Shown here piece by piece: positions 6,157-13,553 of a stretch of DNA of 14,513 nt. Made by a program: the position numbers and the translations under genes. Position 1 is the stretch's first letter. Each line of letters begins with the position of its first letter. The notes under the pieces are model-generated. The model was not told where the DNA came from and ran no database searches. It saw nothing but the letters and a program-made list of their open reading frames with translations. Source of the stretch: an uncultured Planctomycetaceae bacterium (GTDB taxonomy: Bacteria; Planctomycetota; Planctomycetia; Planctomycetales; Planctomycetaceae); contig CAIXQV010000940.1 in NCBI GenBank assembly GCA_903921605.1, forward strand, positions 1 through 14,513. Direction: 5' to 3'.

Positions 6157-7455
6157 ATGAACGTATTGGAAAACCTGACTCGCCGAAATTGGCTGGCTGC
6201 CTCTGCTGCCATGGCCGGTGGTTTCGCGGTTCCTGAAGCGGCTTTTGCCGCTACTCAGCAACTGAATCCTGCTGAGAGTTCAGATTGGCCGCCGCTGGGA
6301 GATCGTCCTCCGAAGCTGGTCACGGGGATTCTGACCACCTATTTCAAGGGTTCACATTCTGACGTCTTAATCGGTCGACTTCTGGAAGGCTGGAAGATTG
6401 ATGGTGGCATCGGGCCAGCGCTGAAACTGAGTTCTCTATACATCGATCAAACGGTCAAAACAGAGTTCGGACGCGAGCTGGCAAAAAAGTACAACATCCC
6501 GATCTTTGAAACAATTGAAGGTGCGGTCACGGTTGGGACAAACGGAATTCCGATCGACGGCGTTTTGAGTATCGGTGAGCACGGTGATTATCCTCGCAAC
6601 GAACTCGGGCAGGACCTCTATCCTCGAAAGAAGTTCTTTGAGGAGATCACGGACACGTTTCAGAAATACGGCAAGGTCGTTCCGGTGTTCAATGACAAAC
6701 ATCTGGGCCCGAGCTGGGAAGACACGCTTTGGATGTATCAACGATCCAAAGAGATGAAGGTGCCATTCATGGCCGGGTCATCACTGGTCGTGGGATATCG
6801 CAATCCGGATGTGACGGTGCCAATGGGCTGTGAGCTGGAATCCGCTTTCGCGATTGGATACGCAGAACTCGATCGGTATGGTATTCATACTCTTGAGTTT
6901 CTGCAGTGCATGGTTGAACGTCGCAAGGGCGGAGAAGTTGGCGTCAAGTCCGTTCAATGCCTGAATGGCGATGCCATCTGGGAAGCCGTCGGCAAAGGAG
7001 CCATCCATGCTTCGTTAATCGATGCTGTGGCGGCTGTTTCATTGAAGGCTGACGGAGCTTCTGTTCGTTCAGCCCACAGCCCGAACGATTATCTGTTCGT
7101 GGTTGAGTACTGCGACGGATTCGTGGCCGGTGCCTTGATGACGCGGGGCTTCGCTCAGAGCATCAGTGCCGGAGTTAAGCTTCGAGGAGTTGAGCAACCG
7201 CTGGCCGCTCGAGCAGAAGAACGAACGGTGCCTCGCCACCCGCATTTTGGATTCCTGCTGCATGCGGTTGAACGCATGATTCACACGGGAAAACCAACTT
7301 ATCCTGTGGAACGAACGGTTCTGACCAGCGGCATTCTGGACCGGGTTTTGCATTCCAAAGCCAGGGGAGGAGTGCGTCTGGAAACTCCGGAACTGGCGAT
7401 CTCCTACACCCCCAGCTCTTATCCGCACGCTCCAAATCCACCGCTGCCGCTTTGA
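6157..7455 (+). CDS. Tat-exported protein of unknown function
   Basis: 432 aa; I do not recognise a characterised family. The N-terminus is a twin-arginine signal: TRRNWLA (8-14), a hydrophobic Ala/Gly-rich stretch, then a likely cleavage after AFA (residue 31). Tat export usually means folding in the cytoplasm, often with a cofactor. The mature part has an alpha/beta feel. SLYIDQ (93-98), ELAKKYNIPIFETIEGAV (107-124) and IDGVLSIGEHGDYPRN (133-148) run like the second half of a Rossmann domain in Gfo/Idh-type oxidoreductases, but no GxGxxG is evident, so that link is tentative. Conserved-looking polar segments include GEHGDYPRNE (140-149), NDKHLGPSWEDT (179-190) and a Pro-rich C-terminus. The ATG is supported by GGAG at 6145-6148. 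Planctomycetes carry many proteins of this type, which supports the taxonomic guess. Confidence 0.8.
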   Translation: MNVLENLTRRNWLAASAAMAGGFAVPEAAFAATQQLNPAESSDWPPLGDRPPKLVTGILTTYFKGSHSDVLIGRLLEGWKIDGGIGPALKLSSLYIDQTVKTEFGRELAKKYNIPIFETIEGAVTVGTNGIPIDGVLSIGEHGDYPRNELGQDLYPRKKFFEEITDTFQKYGKVVPVFNDKHLGPSWEDTLWMYQRSKEMKVPFMAGSSLVVGYRNPDVTVPMGCELESAFAIGYAELDRYGIHTLEFLQCMVERRKGGEVGVKSVQCLNGDAIWEAVGKGAIHASLIDAVAAVSLKADGASVRSAHSPNDYLFVVEYCDGFVAGALMTRGFAQSISAGVKLRGVEQPLAARAEERTVPRHPHFGFLLHAVERMIHTGKPTYPVERTVLTSGILDRVLHSKARGGVRLETPELAISYTPSSYPHAPNPPLPL

Positions 7456-7462
7456 AATGACG

Positions 7463-7485
7463 CGAAAGGAGGAGGAGGCCTTTCG
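7463..7485 (+). terminator. Weak hairpin just after the Tat-signal gene
   Basis: Inverted repeat CGAAAGG/CCTTTCG (7-bp stem, 9-nt purine loop) starting 8 nt after the stop codon. No T-run follows, so it is not a canonical intrinsic terminator; a 3'-end stabilising structure or chance is equally possible. The rest of the 278-bp gap to the kinase holds only an eroded REP-like hairpin near 7589-7603. Confidence 0.25.
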
Positions 7486-7733
7486 GTCGTGATCCAGCAA
7501 ATCTTCAGCTCGATTTCGTCCATTCCTGGGATCGCCGTTGTAAACCTTTCCGGTCGTGCGGCTGGTGAGGTGTGATGGCCGTGGATCTACGGGTTTTAGC
7601 CGTCGTGCGGAAAAGTCCATCCTGCCAGTTGCAATGAGTCGCCGAATCTGGACATTGAACAGCCATCGTTCCCCCGGCTTTTTCCTGGTTCAGCCGGCTG
7701 TGTTTCAGGTCACCCGATTCACTGCAGTGAGCT

Positions 7734-8567
7734 ATGCCCAACGGTCATAAATCGTCCAGCGAATTAAAGATCCGGCAGAAGCTCGGAAAGTACCGCATCG
7801 AGCGTCGTTTAGGCGCGGGCGGATTCGCCGCCGTGTACCAGGCGATGGATACGGTGCAGGGGATTCGAGTCGCTATCAAGGTGCCTCACTCTCAGTACAC
7901 CACAGACGCCGTCCTGACCGAGTTTCGCAAAGAAATCCGAACGACCGCTCCGCTTGAGCACGACAATATTCTGCCGATCAAAGACGCCAGCATTATCGAA
8001 AACCGACTGGTTGTGGTGTTTCCGCTGGGTGACGAAACGCTCCAGCAGAGAATGATGCGGCGGATTTGTCTGGAAACCGCCTTCGAGATCACCGAACAAA
8101 TTCTGCGGGCCACTGCGTTAGCTCATTCCCATCATGTGATTCACTGCGACATCAAGCCTGAAAACGTGATCGTGTTTGCCGGAAATCGCATTCGCCTGGC
8201 AGACTTTGGGATCGCGAAAGTGTCGCAGAAAACGGTTCAGGGTGGAGGCACCGGAACGGTCGGCTATATGGCGCCGGAACAAGCCATGGGAAAGCCATCA
8301 TTCCGCTCCGATGTGTTTTCGATCGGGCTGATTGTCTGGCGATTGCTTTCCGGGCAGTGGCCGGAGTGGCCATTCGAATGGCCGGCTGCTGGCTATCCTA
8401 AGTTGCGTGGTCGGATTCATCCCGAATTCATTGACTTTATGCGTCGAGCGATCGAAATCAATCCACGTCATCGCTACCGGGATGCGGAGCAAATGCTGGC
8501 GATTTTTCTGAAGCTGAAGAATCGCACATTGCGTCACGCGAAATCGCGTCGTCGAGCGTCAGCTTAA
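7734..8567 (+). CDS. Soluble Hanks-type Ser/Thr protein kinase
   Basis: Cytoplasmic PknB-like kinase of 277 aa, essentially a bare catalytic domain with no transmembrane helix or sensor module. Seen: glycine loop LGAGGFAAVY (26-35), VAIK with Lys49, helix-C Glu67, catalytic loop HCDIKPEN (137-144) with Asp139 and Asn144, DFG (157-159), a Gly/Thr-rich activation segment (169-175), and YMAPEQ (178-183). All catalytic residues are present, so it should be active. The usual HRD arginine is Cys138, which makes it a non-RD kinase and suggests activation does not depend on classical activation-loop phosphorylation. The C-terminus is strongly basic (SRRRASA), possibly a nucleic-acid- or membrane-contacting tail. 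The ATG at 7734 has no strong Shine-Dalgarno site. It sits 121 bp upstream of the PilT-like gene, on the same strand; a functional link is only suggested by position. Confidence 0.9.
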   Translation: MPNGHKSSSELKIRQKLGKYRIERRLGAGGFAAVYQAMDTVQGIRVAIKVPHSQYTTDAVLTEFRKEIRTTAPLEHDNILPIKDASIIENRLVVVFPLGDETLQQRMMRRICLETAFEITEQILRATALAHSHHVIHCDIKPENVIVFAGNRIRLADFGIAKVSQKTVQGGGTGTVGYMAPEQAMGKPSFRSDVFSIGLIVWRLLSGQWPEWPFEWPAAGYPKLRGRIHPEFIDFMRRAIEINPRHRYRDAEQMLAIFLKLKNRTLRHAKSRRRASA

Positions 8568-8576
8568 GTAAGCCAG

Positions 8577-8600
8577 GCAAAGCAAAAATCTGGGCTTTGC
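8577..8600 (+). repeat. Hairpin between the kinase and PilT genes
   Basis: Inverted repeat GCAAAGC/GCTTTGC (7-bp stem, 10-nt A-rich loop) 9 nt after the kinase stop codon. A third copy of the arm, GGCTTTGCA, recurs at 8616-8624. No T-run follows, so termination is uncertain; it may mark the transcript end of the kinase gene. Confidence 0.35.
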
Positions 8601-8688
8601 ACGCTGCACGACGGAGGCTTTGCATGGTAAAACGCTGTTTCTGTGCAGGTCCCCTGGAACGCCAACCAATTGTCAGGACATATTGACT

Positions 8689-9834
8689 ATGGTTTTGATT
8701 GCTGACTGGAAAAAATCTACTTTCGACCCAATTAAAGAGATTGAAGTCGACAAGATTTTTAAACTGGCCATTAAACATAAGTGCTCGGATATTCACCTTC
8801 AGGTTGGCAGGCCGCCTGTGTTTCGAATTCGCGGGGGATTACGCGATCTCGAAATGGCACCGATCACCGAAAGCCAGATGATTGAGCTGACGTTTCCCAT
8901 GATGGACCAGCGAAATCTGGACATCTTTCATGAAAACGGCGGGGCCGACTTTTCAAAAGTGATTCTGATCGAAGGCGACCCGTGGCGCTTCCGAGTGAAT
9001 TTGTTTACCCAGCTTGGCAAGATCGGAATGGTGGCTCGAAAGATCGAGCGATCAATTCCTCCATTTGAAGGTCTGTACCTTCCGCCTCAGATGGTCGATC
9101 ACTGCAAGTATGACCAGGGGATGGTGTTGTTGGCGGGTGTGACGGGTTCCGGAAAAAGTACGACGATTGCGTCGATGCTGGACTGGATTAACCGCAACAT
9201 GAACAAGCACATCCTGACAATTGAGGATCCGATCGAATTCATCTACACGTCAGACAAATGCTTAATCAACCAGCGGGAGATTGGACAGGACGTCATCGAC
9301 TTCCATATCGCCATGAAACACGCGGTGCGTGAAGACCCAGATATCATGCTCGTGGGCGAGTTGCGCGACCGTGAAACTTTCGAAACAGCCATTCACGCTG
9401 CCGAAACCGGTCACCTGGTTTTTGGAACGATTCACGCCCCTGGTGCGCCGGGCTGCATTTCGCGTATTTTGGACTTGTTCCCGTTCGATATGCACAAAGC
9501 GATTCGTGCCAGTATGGCGATGAACATGAAGTGTATCGTTGGTCAGAAACTGCTGAAGACTATCGTCGACAAGCCGCCCCGAGTGCCCATCGTTGAAATC
9601 ATGACCTTCAATCCCACCGTGCGCAAGCTGGTGATGGAGGAAATGGACGAGAAATTATTCGCGGCGATTCGTATCGGCAAGTCAGAAGGCATGCAGTTGT
9701 TTAATGACAGTCTGTATGACTTTGTTATGAGAGAATTCGTCAGCCGTGAAGCGGCGTTTGAAATCTCGCCGAACATTGAAGAATTGAAGATGAAACTCAA
9801 GGGTATCGAAGTCAAGGGCTCGGCGATTCTCTGA
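8689..9834 (+). CDS. PilT/PilU-like type IV pilus retraction ATPase
   Basis: Hexameric secretion ATPase of the GspE/PilT superfamily; PilT-type members power pilus retraction and twitching at the inner membrane. 381 aa from the ATG at 8689, which has AGGA (8675-8678) upstream. The open frame extends to 8620, but that extra part is not PilT-like. Seen: N-terminal CSDIHLQVGRPPVFRIRG (32-49), PWRFRVNLFTQ (98-108), Walker A GVTGSGKST (150-158), Asp box TIEDPIEF (177-184), Walker B region DPDIMLVGELRD (216-227), and His box AETGHLVFGTIHA (238-250). After the His box this protein has PGAPG, where PilT usually has a TNSA-like turn. The C-terminal EGMQLFNDSL (333-342) matches the PilT/PilU tail. No other pil genes adjoin it, so the remaining pilus genes must be elsewhere if it works in a pilus. 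PilU or a planctomycete-specific paralogue is possible, so I give no symbol. Confidence 0.9.
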   Translation: MVLIADWKKSTFDPIKEIEVDKIFKLAIKHKCSDIHLQVGRPPVFRIRGGLRDLEMAPITESQMIELTFPMMDQRNLDIFHENGGADFSKVILIEGDPWRFRVNLFTQLGKIGMVARKIERSIPPFEGLYLPPQMVDHCKYDQGMVLLAGVTGSGKSTTIASMLDWINRNMNKHILTIEDPIEFIYTSDKCLINQREIGQDVIDFHIAMKHAVREDPDIMLVGELRDRETFETAIHAAETGHLVFGTIHAPGAPGCISRILDLFPFDMHKAIRASMAMNMKCIVGQKLLKTIVDKPPRVPIVEIMTFNPTVRKLVMEEMDEKLFAAIRIGKSEGMQLFNDSLYDFVMREFVSREAAFEISPNIEELKMKLKGIEVKGSAIL

Positions 9835-9893
9835 CGGTATTCCCTTTTTCAAATCTCAATTTCAAATCTGTACCGAGAACCTGAGCGTCGATC

Positions 9894-10685
9894 ATGGACT
9901 TCTTGCAGCTCTCCGGAAAAACGATTTTGATCGTTGGTGTCGCGAATCGCAAAAGCGTGGCGTGGCATACAGCGAAAGTGCTGCAGGAAAACGGCGCGAA
10001 ATTAATCTTTTCTGTTCGCAGTGAAGCGCGAGCAGAATCGGTCCGGAAGCTGTTTCCTGATTCGTCAGTCTTTGTGTGTGACGTCGAGCATCAGGACCAG
10101 ATTGATGCGTTAAAAACATCGGTCACAGCTATAACATCGGTGCTGCATGGGATCGTTCATTCCGTGGCGTTTGCGGACTTTTCCGCAGGCTGGTTGCCAT
10201 TCCATCAAACTCCACGGCCCGCATTTTTGCAGGCGATCAATATCTCCTGCTATTCGCTGATTGCGTTATCAGAAGCCTTTCGAGACACCGTGGATCCGGA
10301 ATCGGGTAGCGTTGTCACGATCTCCATCTCGACAACTCGCATGGCTGCGGAAAACTATGGCTACATGGCTCCGGTGAAAGCTGCTCTGGATTCCTCATTG
10401 TGCTTCTTGGCGAAGTCGTTTTCTCAGTTCTCCCGAATTCGTTTCAATGCGGTTTGTCCGGGGTTGCTGAAAACATCTGCCTCAGCCGGTATCCCGGGAT
10501 ACGTCGACAGTTATTTGTTCGCCGAAAAAGCCACGTTACGCAAGCAGGCGGTGCAGACGGAAGAAGTCGCTTCGACAGTCGCGTTTCTGCTGAGTCCTCG
10601 ATCTTCCGGAATCAATGCTCAGGGACTCGTGATCGATGCTGGTATGGGCGTAAACTACTTCGACAAGGCGTTGGTCAGTCCATAA
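9894..10685 (+). CDS. fabI: Enoyl-[acyl-carrier-protein] reductase, FabI type
   Basis: Short-chain dehydrogenase of the FabI class, which reduces enoyl-ACP in the last step of each fatty-acid elongation cycle; 263 aa (E. coli FabI is 262). Seen: the FabI-type cofactor motif GVANRKSVA (15-23), [10 protein letters not shown] (62-71), HSVAFAD (89-95), catalytic pair Tyr155-x6-Lys162 in NYGYMAPVK, and a substrate-loop region [13 protein letters not shown] (191-203). The usual FabI segment with Tyr146 (SYLG, 10 residues before the catalytic Tyr) is replaced here by ISIST, with Ile145. The residue equivalent to E. coli Gly93 is Ala92, as in several Gram-positive FabI proteins. The ATG at 9894 lies 59 bp after the pilT-like gene. 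A FabI-like SDR with another substrate remains possible because of the altered segment. Confidence 0.82.
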   Translation: MDFLQLSGKTILIVGVANRKSVAWHTAKVLQENGAKLIFSVRSEARAESVRKLFPDSSVFVCDVEHQDQIDALKTSVTAITSVLHGIVHSVAFADFSAGWLPFHQTPRPAFLQAINISCYSLIALSEAFRDTVDPESGSVVTISISTTRMAAENYGYMAPVKAALDSSLCFLAKSFSQFSRIRFNAVCPGLLKTSASAGIPGYVDSYLFAEKATLRKQAVQTEEVASTVAFLLSPRSSGINAQGLVIDAGMGVNYFDKALVSP

Positions 10686-10859
10686 GACTCGGGCTTCAGA
10701 TCTCGCATGCTTGTCATCGAACGAGGCACTGACGCCTTCGGCTTGCCGTTAAACAAAGTGGCTGACAGCGCCGTGCAGATCATTTTCTAACTGACTCGCT
10801 CAAGATTAGACTGCCGCACATTGTGGAGTTTGATAACAGTCACAGCGAGGTCAGAATTC

Positions 10860-11729
10860 ATGTCTCCCCCGACAATTCAACGCGCGGTCGTAGCCGAGTT
10901 TCTCGGCACGTTTATCCTGATCTTCTTCGGTTGCGGTGCGGTTCATGCCGCTGTGATTACTGGGGCTCAGAGTGGCCTGTGGCAGGTCGCGATCGTCTGG
11001 GGTATCGCCATTATGCTGGCGATCTATGCGGTTGGTTCGATCAGTGGCGCTCATATCAATCCAGCGATGACGATAGCCAGCATGGTCTGGCGTGGATTTC
11101 CAAAATCGCGAGTCCTGCCATACATCTTCGCGCAAATTGCAGGAGCCATGGTGGCAGCCGCTTGCCTGTTCATTCTCTTTGAGCCGCACATTGCAGCGAA
11201 GGAAGCTGCCAAAGGTGTGACTCGCGGAAAGCCGGGCAGCGAAATGACGGCGATGTGTTACGGAGAATACTATCCGGCACCGGGTTCATTGGGCGATGGC
11301 GACGGCCCCTATTCGCCAACCGACCATGCCGCTCTTAAGGCAAAGATGTCGCAGGGGAGAGCATTTGCGGCCGAAGTATTGGGAACGATGATTTTGGCCT
11401 TCGTTGTGTTCGCTGTGACCGACACACGAAACACAGGAGCACCGCTCAGCGGAAACGCGCCGATCTTTATTGGACTGACGGTGAGTGTGCTGATCTCTGT
11501 CCTCGCGCCATTAACTCAGGCGTGCTTTAATCCGGCTCGAGATTTTGGTCCGCGACTGTTTGCATGTATCGCGGGCTGGGGCTCAATTGCGTTGCCGGGC
11601 TTCAGGGATCTCGGCTGGCTCACTGTTTATATCATCGCCCCGATTGTTGGTGCGGTGCTTGGGGGCGGCCTCTATGATGTTGCCATCCGTCCGGCACATT
11701 CCGTTCAGGACGTCAAAAAAAACAAGTAG
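10860..11729 (+). CDS. MIP family channel, GlpF-like aquaglyceroporin
   Basis: Inner-membrane channel of the aquaporin family, 289 aa, with six hydrophobic segments and two half-helices. Both NPA boxes are intact: SGAHINPAM (62-70) and CFNPARDFGPR (222-232). Asp after NPAR, and the GWGSIALPG...RD region (239-250), place it with glycerol facilitators rather than AqpZ-type water channels (NPARSFGP). The selectivity-filter arginine is Arg227. The position three residues before the second NPA Asn, Phe200 in E. coli GlpF, appears to be Ala here (TQACFNPA). The loop between the third and fourth helices (about 110-166) is longer than in GlpF and contains MCYGEYYPAPG. I use the ATG at 10860, with GAGG at 10847-10850; the GTG-type start at 10821 would add a polar tail. 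Glycerol or another small neutral solute is the inferred substrate; no glycerol kinase gene is nearby. Convergent with the first PilZ gene, with 17 bp between them. Confidence 0.88.
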   Translation: MSPPTIQRAVVAEFLGTFILIFFGCGAVHAAVITGAQSGLWQVAIVWGIAIMLAIYAVGSISGAHINPAMTIASMVWRGFPKSRVLPYIFAQIAGAMVAAACLFILFEPHIAAKEAAKGVTRGKPGSEMTAMCYGEYYPAPGSLGDGDGPYSPTDHAALKAKMSQGRAFAAEVLGTMILAFVVFAVTDTRNTGAPLSGNAPIFIGLTVSVLISVLAPLTQACFNPARDFGPRLFACIAGWGSIALPGFRDLGWLTVYIIAPIVGAVLGGGLYDVAIRPAHSVQDVKKNK

Positions 11730-11746
11730 AAAGACCGGGAACGGTG

Positions 11747-12421
11747 TCAGAAGGATGCGTCGCGAGGATCAGCCGTGCGAAGTTTTCGGCAGATGTCAGT
11801 ATCTGAGAGACACCACAATGCATCTTTGGACGCTTCGCAGCCTAACAGATAGGAATCAGATTCTTTCGAGGCCCAGCATACCACGGCATCAACGGACCGA
11901 TGCTGCTGGGCCAGCATTTGACTGCGTGCGCTGTACCACTCGAAGCTGATGCGATCACCGATTTGATACTCTGCGGATGTCTGGAGGAGCACCCCGCTGC
12001 GTGAATAGTTAATCGTTTTTGCAGACAACTTTTTGCCGTCCCTCAACGACATAATTTTCCCCGCAAGTTTGTAAGGGAATCGCACACTGGATCGCATTGA
12101 ACTGGATGAGGCGATTACAAGTTCCGGAGGCACAGGTGAGGTTAAGGCAATCCCGGCTTCGTTGAGTTTTCGATTTGCGAAAGTCCAGTGGACGATGCCA
12201 CGCCACTTTCTCACTTCTGCCGGAAAACCGGTTTCTAATTCAAACTCGACAGCCTCTGAAATTGAGAGTGGCCCTTCTGTGGCGATATGCAGATCAAATC
12301 GCCCGGTTCCAATAACGAAAACTTCCTGCCGCCCTCGCCCTCGCTGCAGCGTCAGCATGCGCTGAGGACTTGATCTCCCGAAAATACGATCTCGCGGTGC
12401 GCTGAGTGATACTGTACTCAT
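11747..12421 (-). CDS. PilZ-domain protein (putative c-di-GMP receptor), copy 1
   Basis: 224-aa soluble protein. The C-terminal half is a PilZ domain with both c-di-GMP signatures: RSSVR (RxxxR, 110-114) and NYSRSG (N/DxSxxG, 138-143), followed by strands ending in VVCWASKESDSYLLGCEA (180-197). The N-terminal half (about 20-105) contains GIVHWTFANRKLNEAGIAL (75-93), which reads like the closing strands of a second PilZ-like barrel without its own RxxxR, so the protein may be a degenerate-plus-active PilZ tandem. It aligns without gaps over about 150 residues to the protein at 12757-13452, a clear paralogue. It should bind c-di-GMP; the output is unknown. The nearby PilT-like ATPase makes a surface-motility role plausible but unproven. 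The ATG at 12421 lacks a good Shine-Dalgarno site. Confidence 0.85.
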   Translation of the reverse strand: MSTVSLSAPRDRIFGRSSPQRMLTLQRGRGRQEVFVIGTGRFDLHIATEGPLSISEAVEFELETGFPAEVRKWRGIVHWTFANRKLNEAGIALTSPVPPELVIASSSSMRSSVRFPYKLAGKIMSLRDGKKLSAKTINYSRSGVLLQTSAEYQIGDRISFEWYSARSQMLAQQHRSVDAVVCWASKESDSYLLGCEASKDALWCLSDTDICRKLRTADPRDASF

Positions 12422-12756
12422 GGTGCTGACTTCAAGTGAGGAGACAATGGTGTTGATGTTTCAGAGTCGACAAGCAATTCGTCTTGAAGATGGAGGAGTC
12501 ACCTCCGCGCTCCAGAACCTGTTTCATCTGATCGCATGAGCAGATATCACTGAGCGGTCCCTTAGCATCTCATCCAGACAAGGACTCGATGCAAATCGGT
12601 AAGTTGAAATTCGGAATCCCCCCATAGGCACCATCGGTTCAGCCACTTCAATTCATTCAGCTGAGAGAACAGGCCTGGTGAAGTTCCCCATATCAGGTCG
12701 AGGGAGTGAATCTGCGCGTATGTATTTTCTGTCGGTCTCCCGCAGGCACCTCAGGA
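12422..12756. other. Intergenic leader between the two PilZ genes
   Basis: 335 bp without a supported gene. It contains a hairpin GGAGG/CCTCC (12492-12506, 5-nt loop) about 70 nt upstream of PilZ copy 1, and the shared bipartite motif at 12607-12649. The motif is about 185 nt from the copy 1 start, so the gene probably has its own promoter and a long leader. Short open frames here (for example 12653-12970 on the minus strand, which runs into copy 2) show no recognisable protein. Confidence 0.6.
12607..12649 (-). promoter_or_regulatory. Candidate regulatory site upstream of PilZ copy 1
   Basis: Read on the minus strand: GAAGTG (12649-12644), 15 nt, CCTATGGG (12628-12621), 6 nt, CCGAATTT (12614-12607). 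The same three blocks with the same spacings occur upstream of PilZ copy 2 at 13596-13554, and over the 22-nt core 19 bases match. The surrounding leaders are not similar. It could be a promoter for a specialised sigma factor or a regulator site; I cannot assign a known consensus. Confidence 0.5.
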
Positions 12757-13452
12757 TCAGAAGATTTTCCCTGAACGCAGAGTATTGGTTCGACTTGCCG
12801 TCGGTGATTGAAGCAGTTTCACAATATCCACGGAGGCCAATGGCCACAAAGTTTTCTCCGGTGTGTCGCACCCGATGAGTGACATACCACCAACATGTGA
12901 TATCCAACGGATCGATGCTTTTATAATTCTCCCGCCGGCACTTTCTGTTCGGCCCACCCAGGAACTCCATTCATATCGCAGTTCCTGACCGATCTCAAAT
13001 CCCTCTGTCGCCTGCAGGCACATGCCTGAACGTGAGTAGTTAATCGCGGTCGCGGGTTTAAGCATCTTGTCCTGAGCCAGCCCCAGCATTCCTGCGACTT
13101 TGCAGGGGTAACGAATATCGTTACGCAGTGAGCCCTGGGAAGCAACGATCAACTCCGGGGCCACAGGGGCTGAAACGGCCACGCCAATTTCCGGATTCAC
13201 TCGGTGAGACATCGACCAGTGGACGGCACCGGTGAAAATTTTCGTTTCCACTGGAAAGCCTGTCGAAACGGAGAATTCAACGGTTTCGCCAGCCGGGATC
13301 GGACGCTCCAAAGAAAGGTGAAGATCGTATTTTGCTGATTCAATAATATAGGCAGACTGAACGTCTCGCCCGCATCGTAACGTCATCACCCGCTCGGGAC
13401 TCACTCGCCCTGAAATCCCGTTCAGTATGCGGGTCATGGAAAAAATAGCCAA
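12757..13452 (-). CDS. PilZ-domain protein (putative c-di-GMP receptor), copy 2
   Basis: 231 aa from a TTG start at 13452. The TTG is preceded by AGGAG (13464-13460) at 7-nt spacing. It also makes this protein line up residue for residue with copy 1: both reach the M-x-T-L at residues 22-25, RxxxR at 110-114 (RNDIR) and NYSRSG at 138-143. An in-frame GTG at 13485 (242 aa) and an ATG at 13437 fit less well. Both PilZ signatures are intact. The N-terminal half again has a PilZ-like GAVHW...IGVAVS (75-94) and VAPELIVAS (97-105) just before the RxxxR. The C-terminal part diverges from copy 1 in the segment after residue 160 (SSWVGRTESAGGRII against YSARSQMLAQQHRS). It lies downstream of truD on the same strand, but about 190 bp separates them and the candidate regulatory motif falls in that gap. 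Confidence 0.85.
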   Translation of the reverse strand: MAIFSMTRILNGISGRVSPERVMTLRCGRDVQSAYIIESAKYDLHLSLERPIPAGETVEFSVSTGFPVETKIFTGAVHWSMSHRVNPEIGVAVSAPVAPELIVASQGSLRNDIRYPCKVAGMLGLAQDKMLKPATAINYSRSGMCLQATEGFEIGQELRYEWSSWVGRTESAGGRIIKASIRWISHVGGMSLIGCDTPEKTLWPLASVDIVKLLQSPTASRTNTLRSGKIF

Positions 13453-13459
13453 TGACTTG

Positions 13460-13464
13460 CTCCT
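13460..13464 (-). promoter_or_regulatory. Ribosome binding site that selects the TTG start of PilZ copy 2
   Basis: AGGAG on the minus strand, 7 nt before TTG at 13452-13450. The later ATG at 13437 and the earlier GTG at 13485 have no comparable site. Confidence 0.6.
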
Positions 13465-13553
13465 GCTGCTCGACAAAGGAATCACGGCTGTATGGCATTT
13501 GGTGTAGCGCTATGATCGCGGGTGACTGCCACTGAAATGCTGGAGATCTCTCC

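Noticed and set aside
7069..7620. 183-codon minus-strand open frame overlapping the Tat-signal gene and its 3' gap
   Set aside because: Arg/Ser-rich shadow translation, no start context, no recognisable motif.
9847..9869. Direct repeat TTTCAAATCT (two copies, 13-nt period) before fabI
   Set aside because: Short AT-rich duplication; nothing ties it to regulation.
11734..11745. Small hairpin ACCG-GGAA-CGGT between the convergent channel and PilZ stop codons
   Set aside because: Only 4 bp with no T-run; too weak to call a terminator.
12653..12970. Minus-strand open frame overlapping the end of PilZ copy 2 and the gap
   Set aside because: Out of frame with the PilZ gene, no family resemblance; treated as a shadow.
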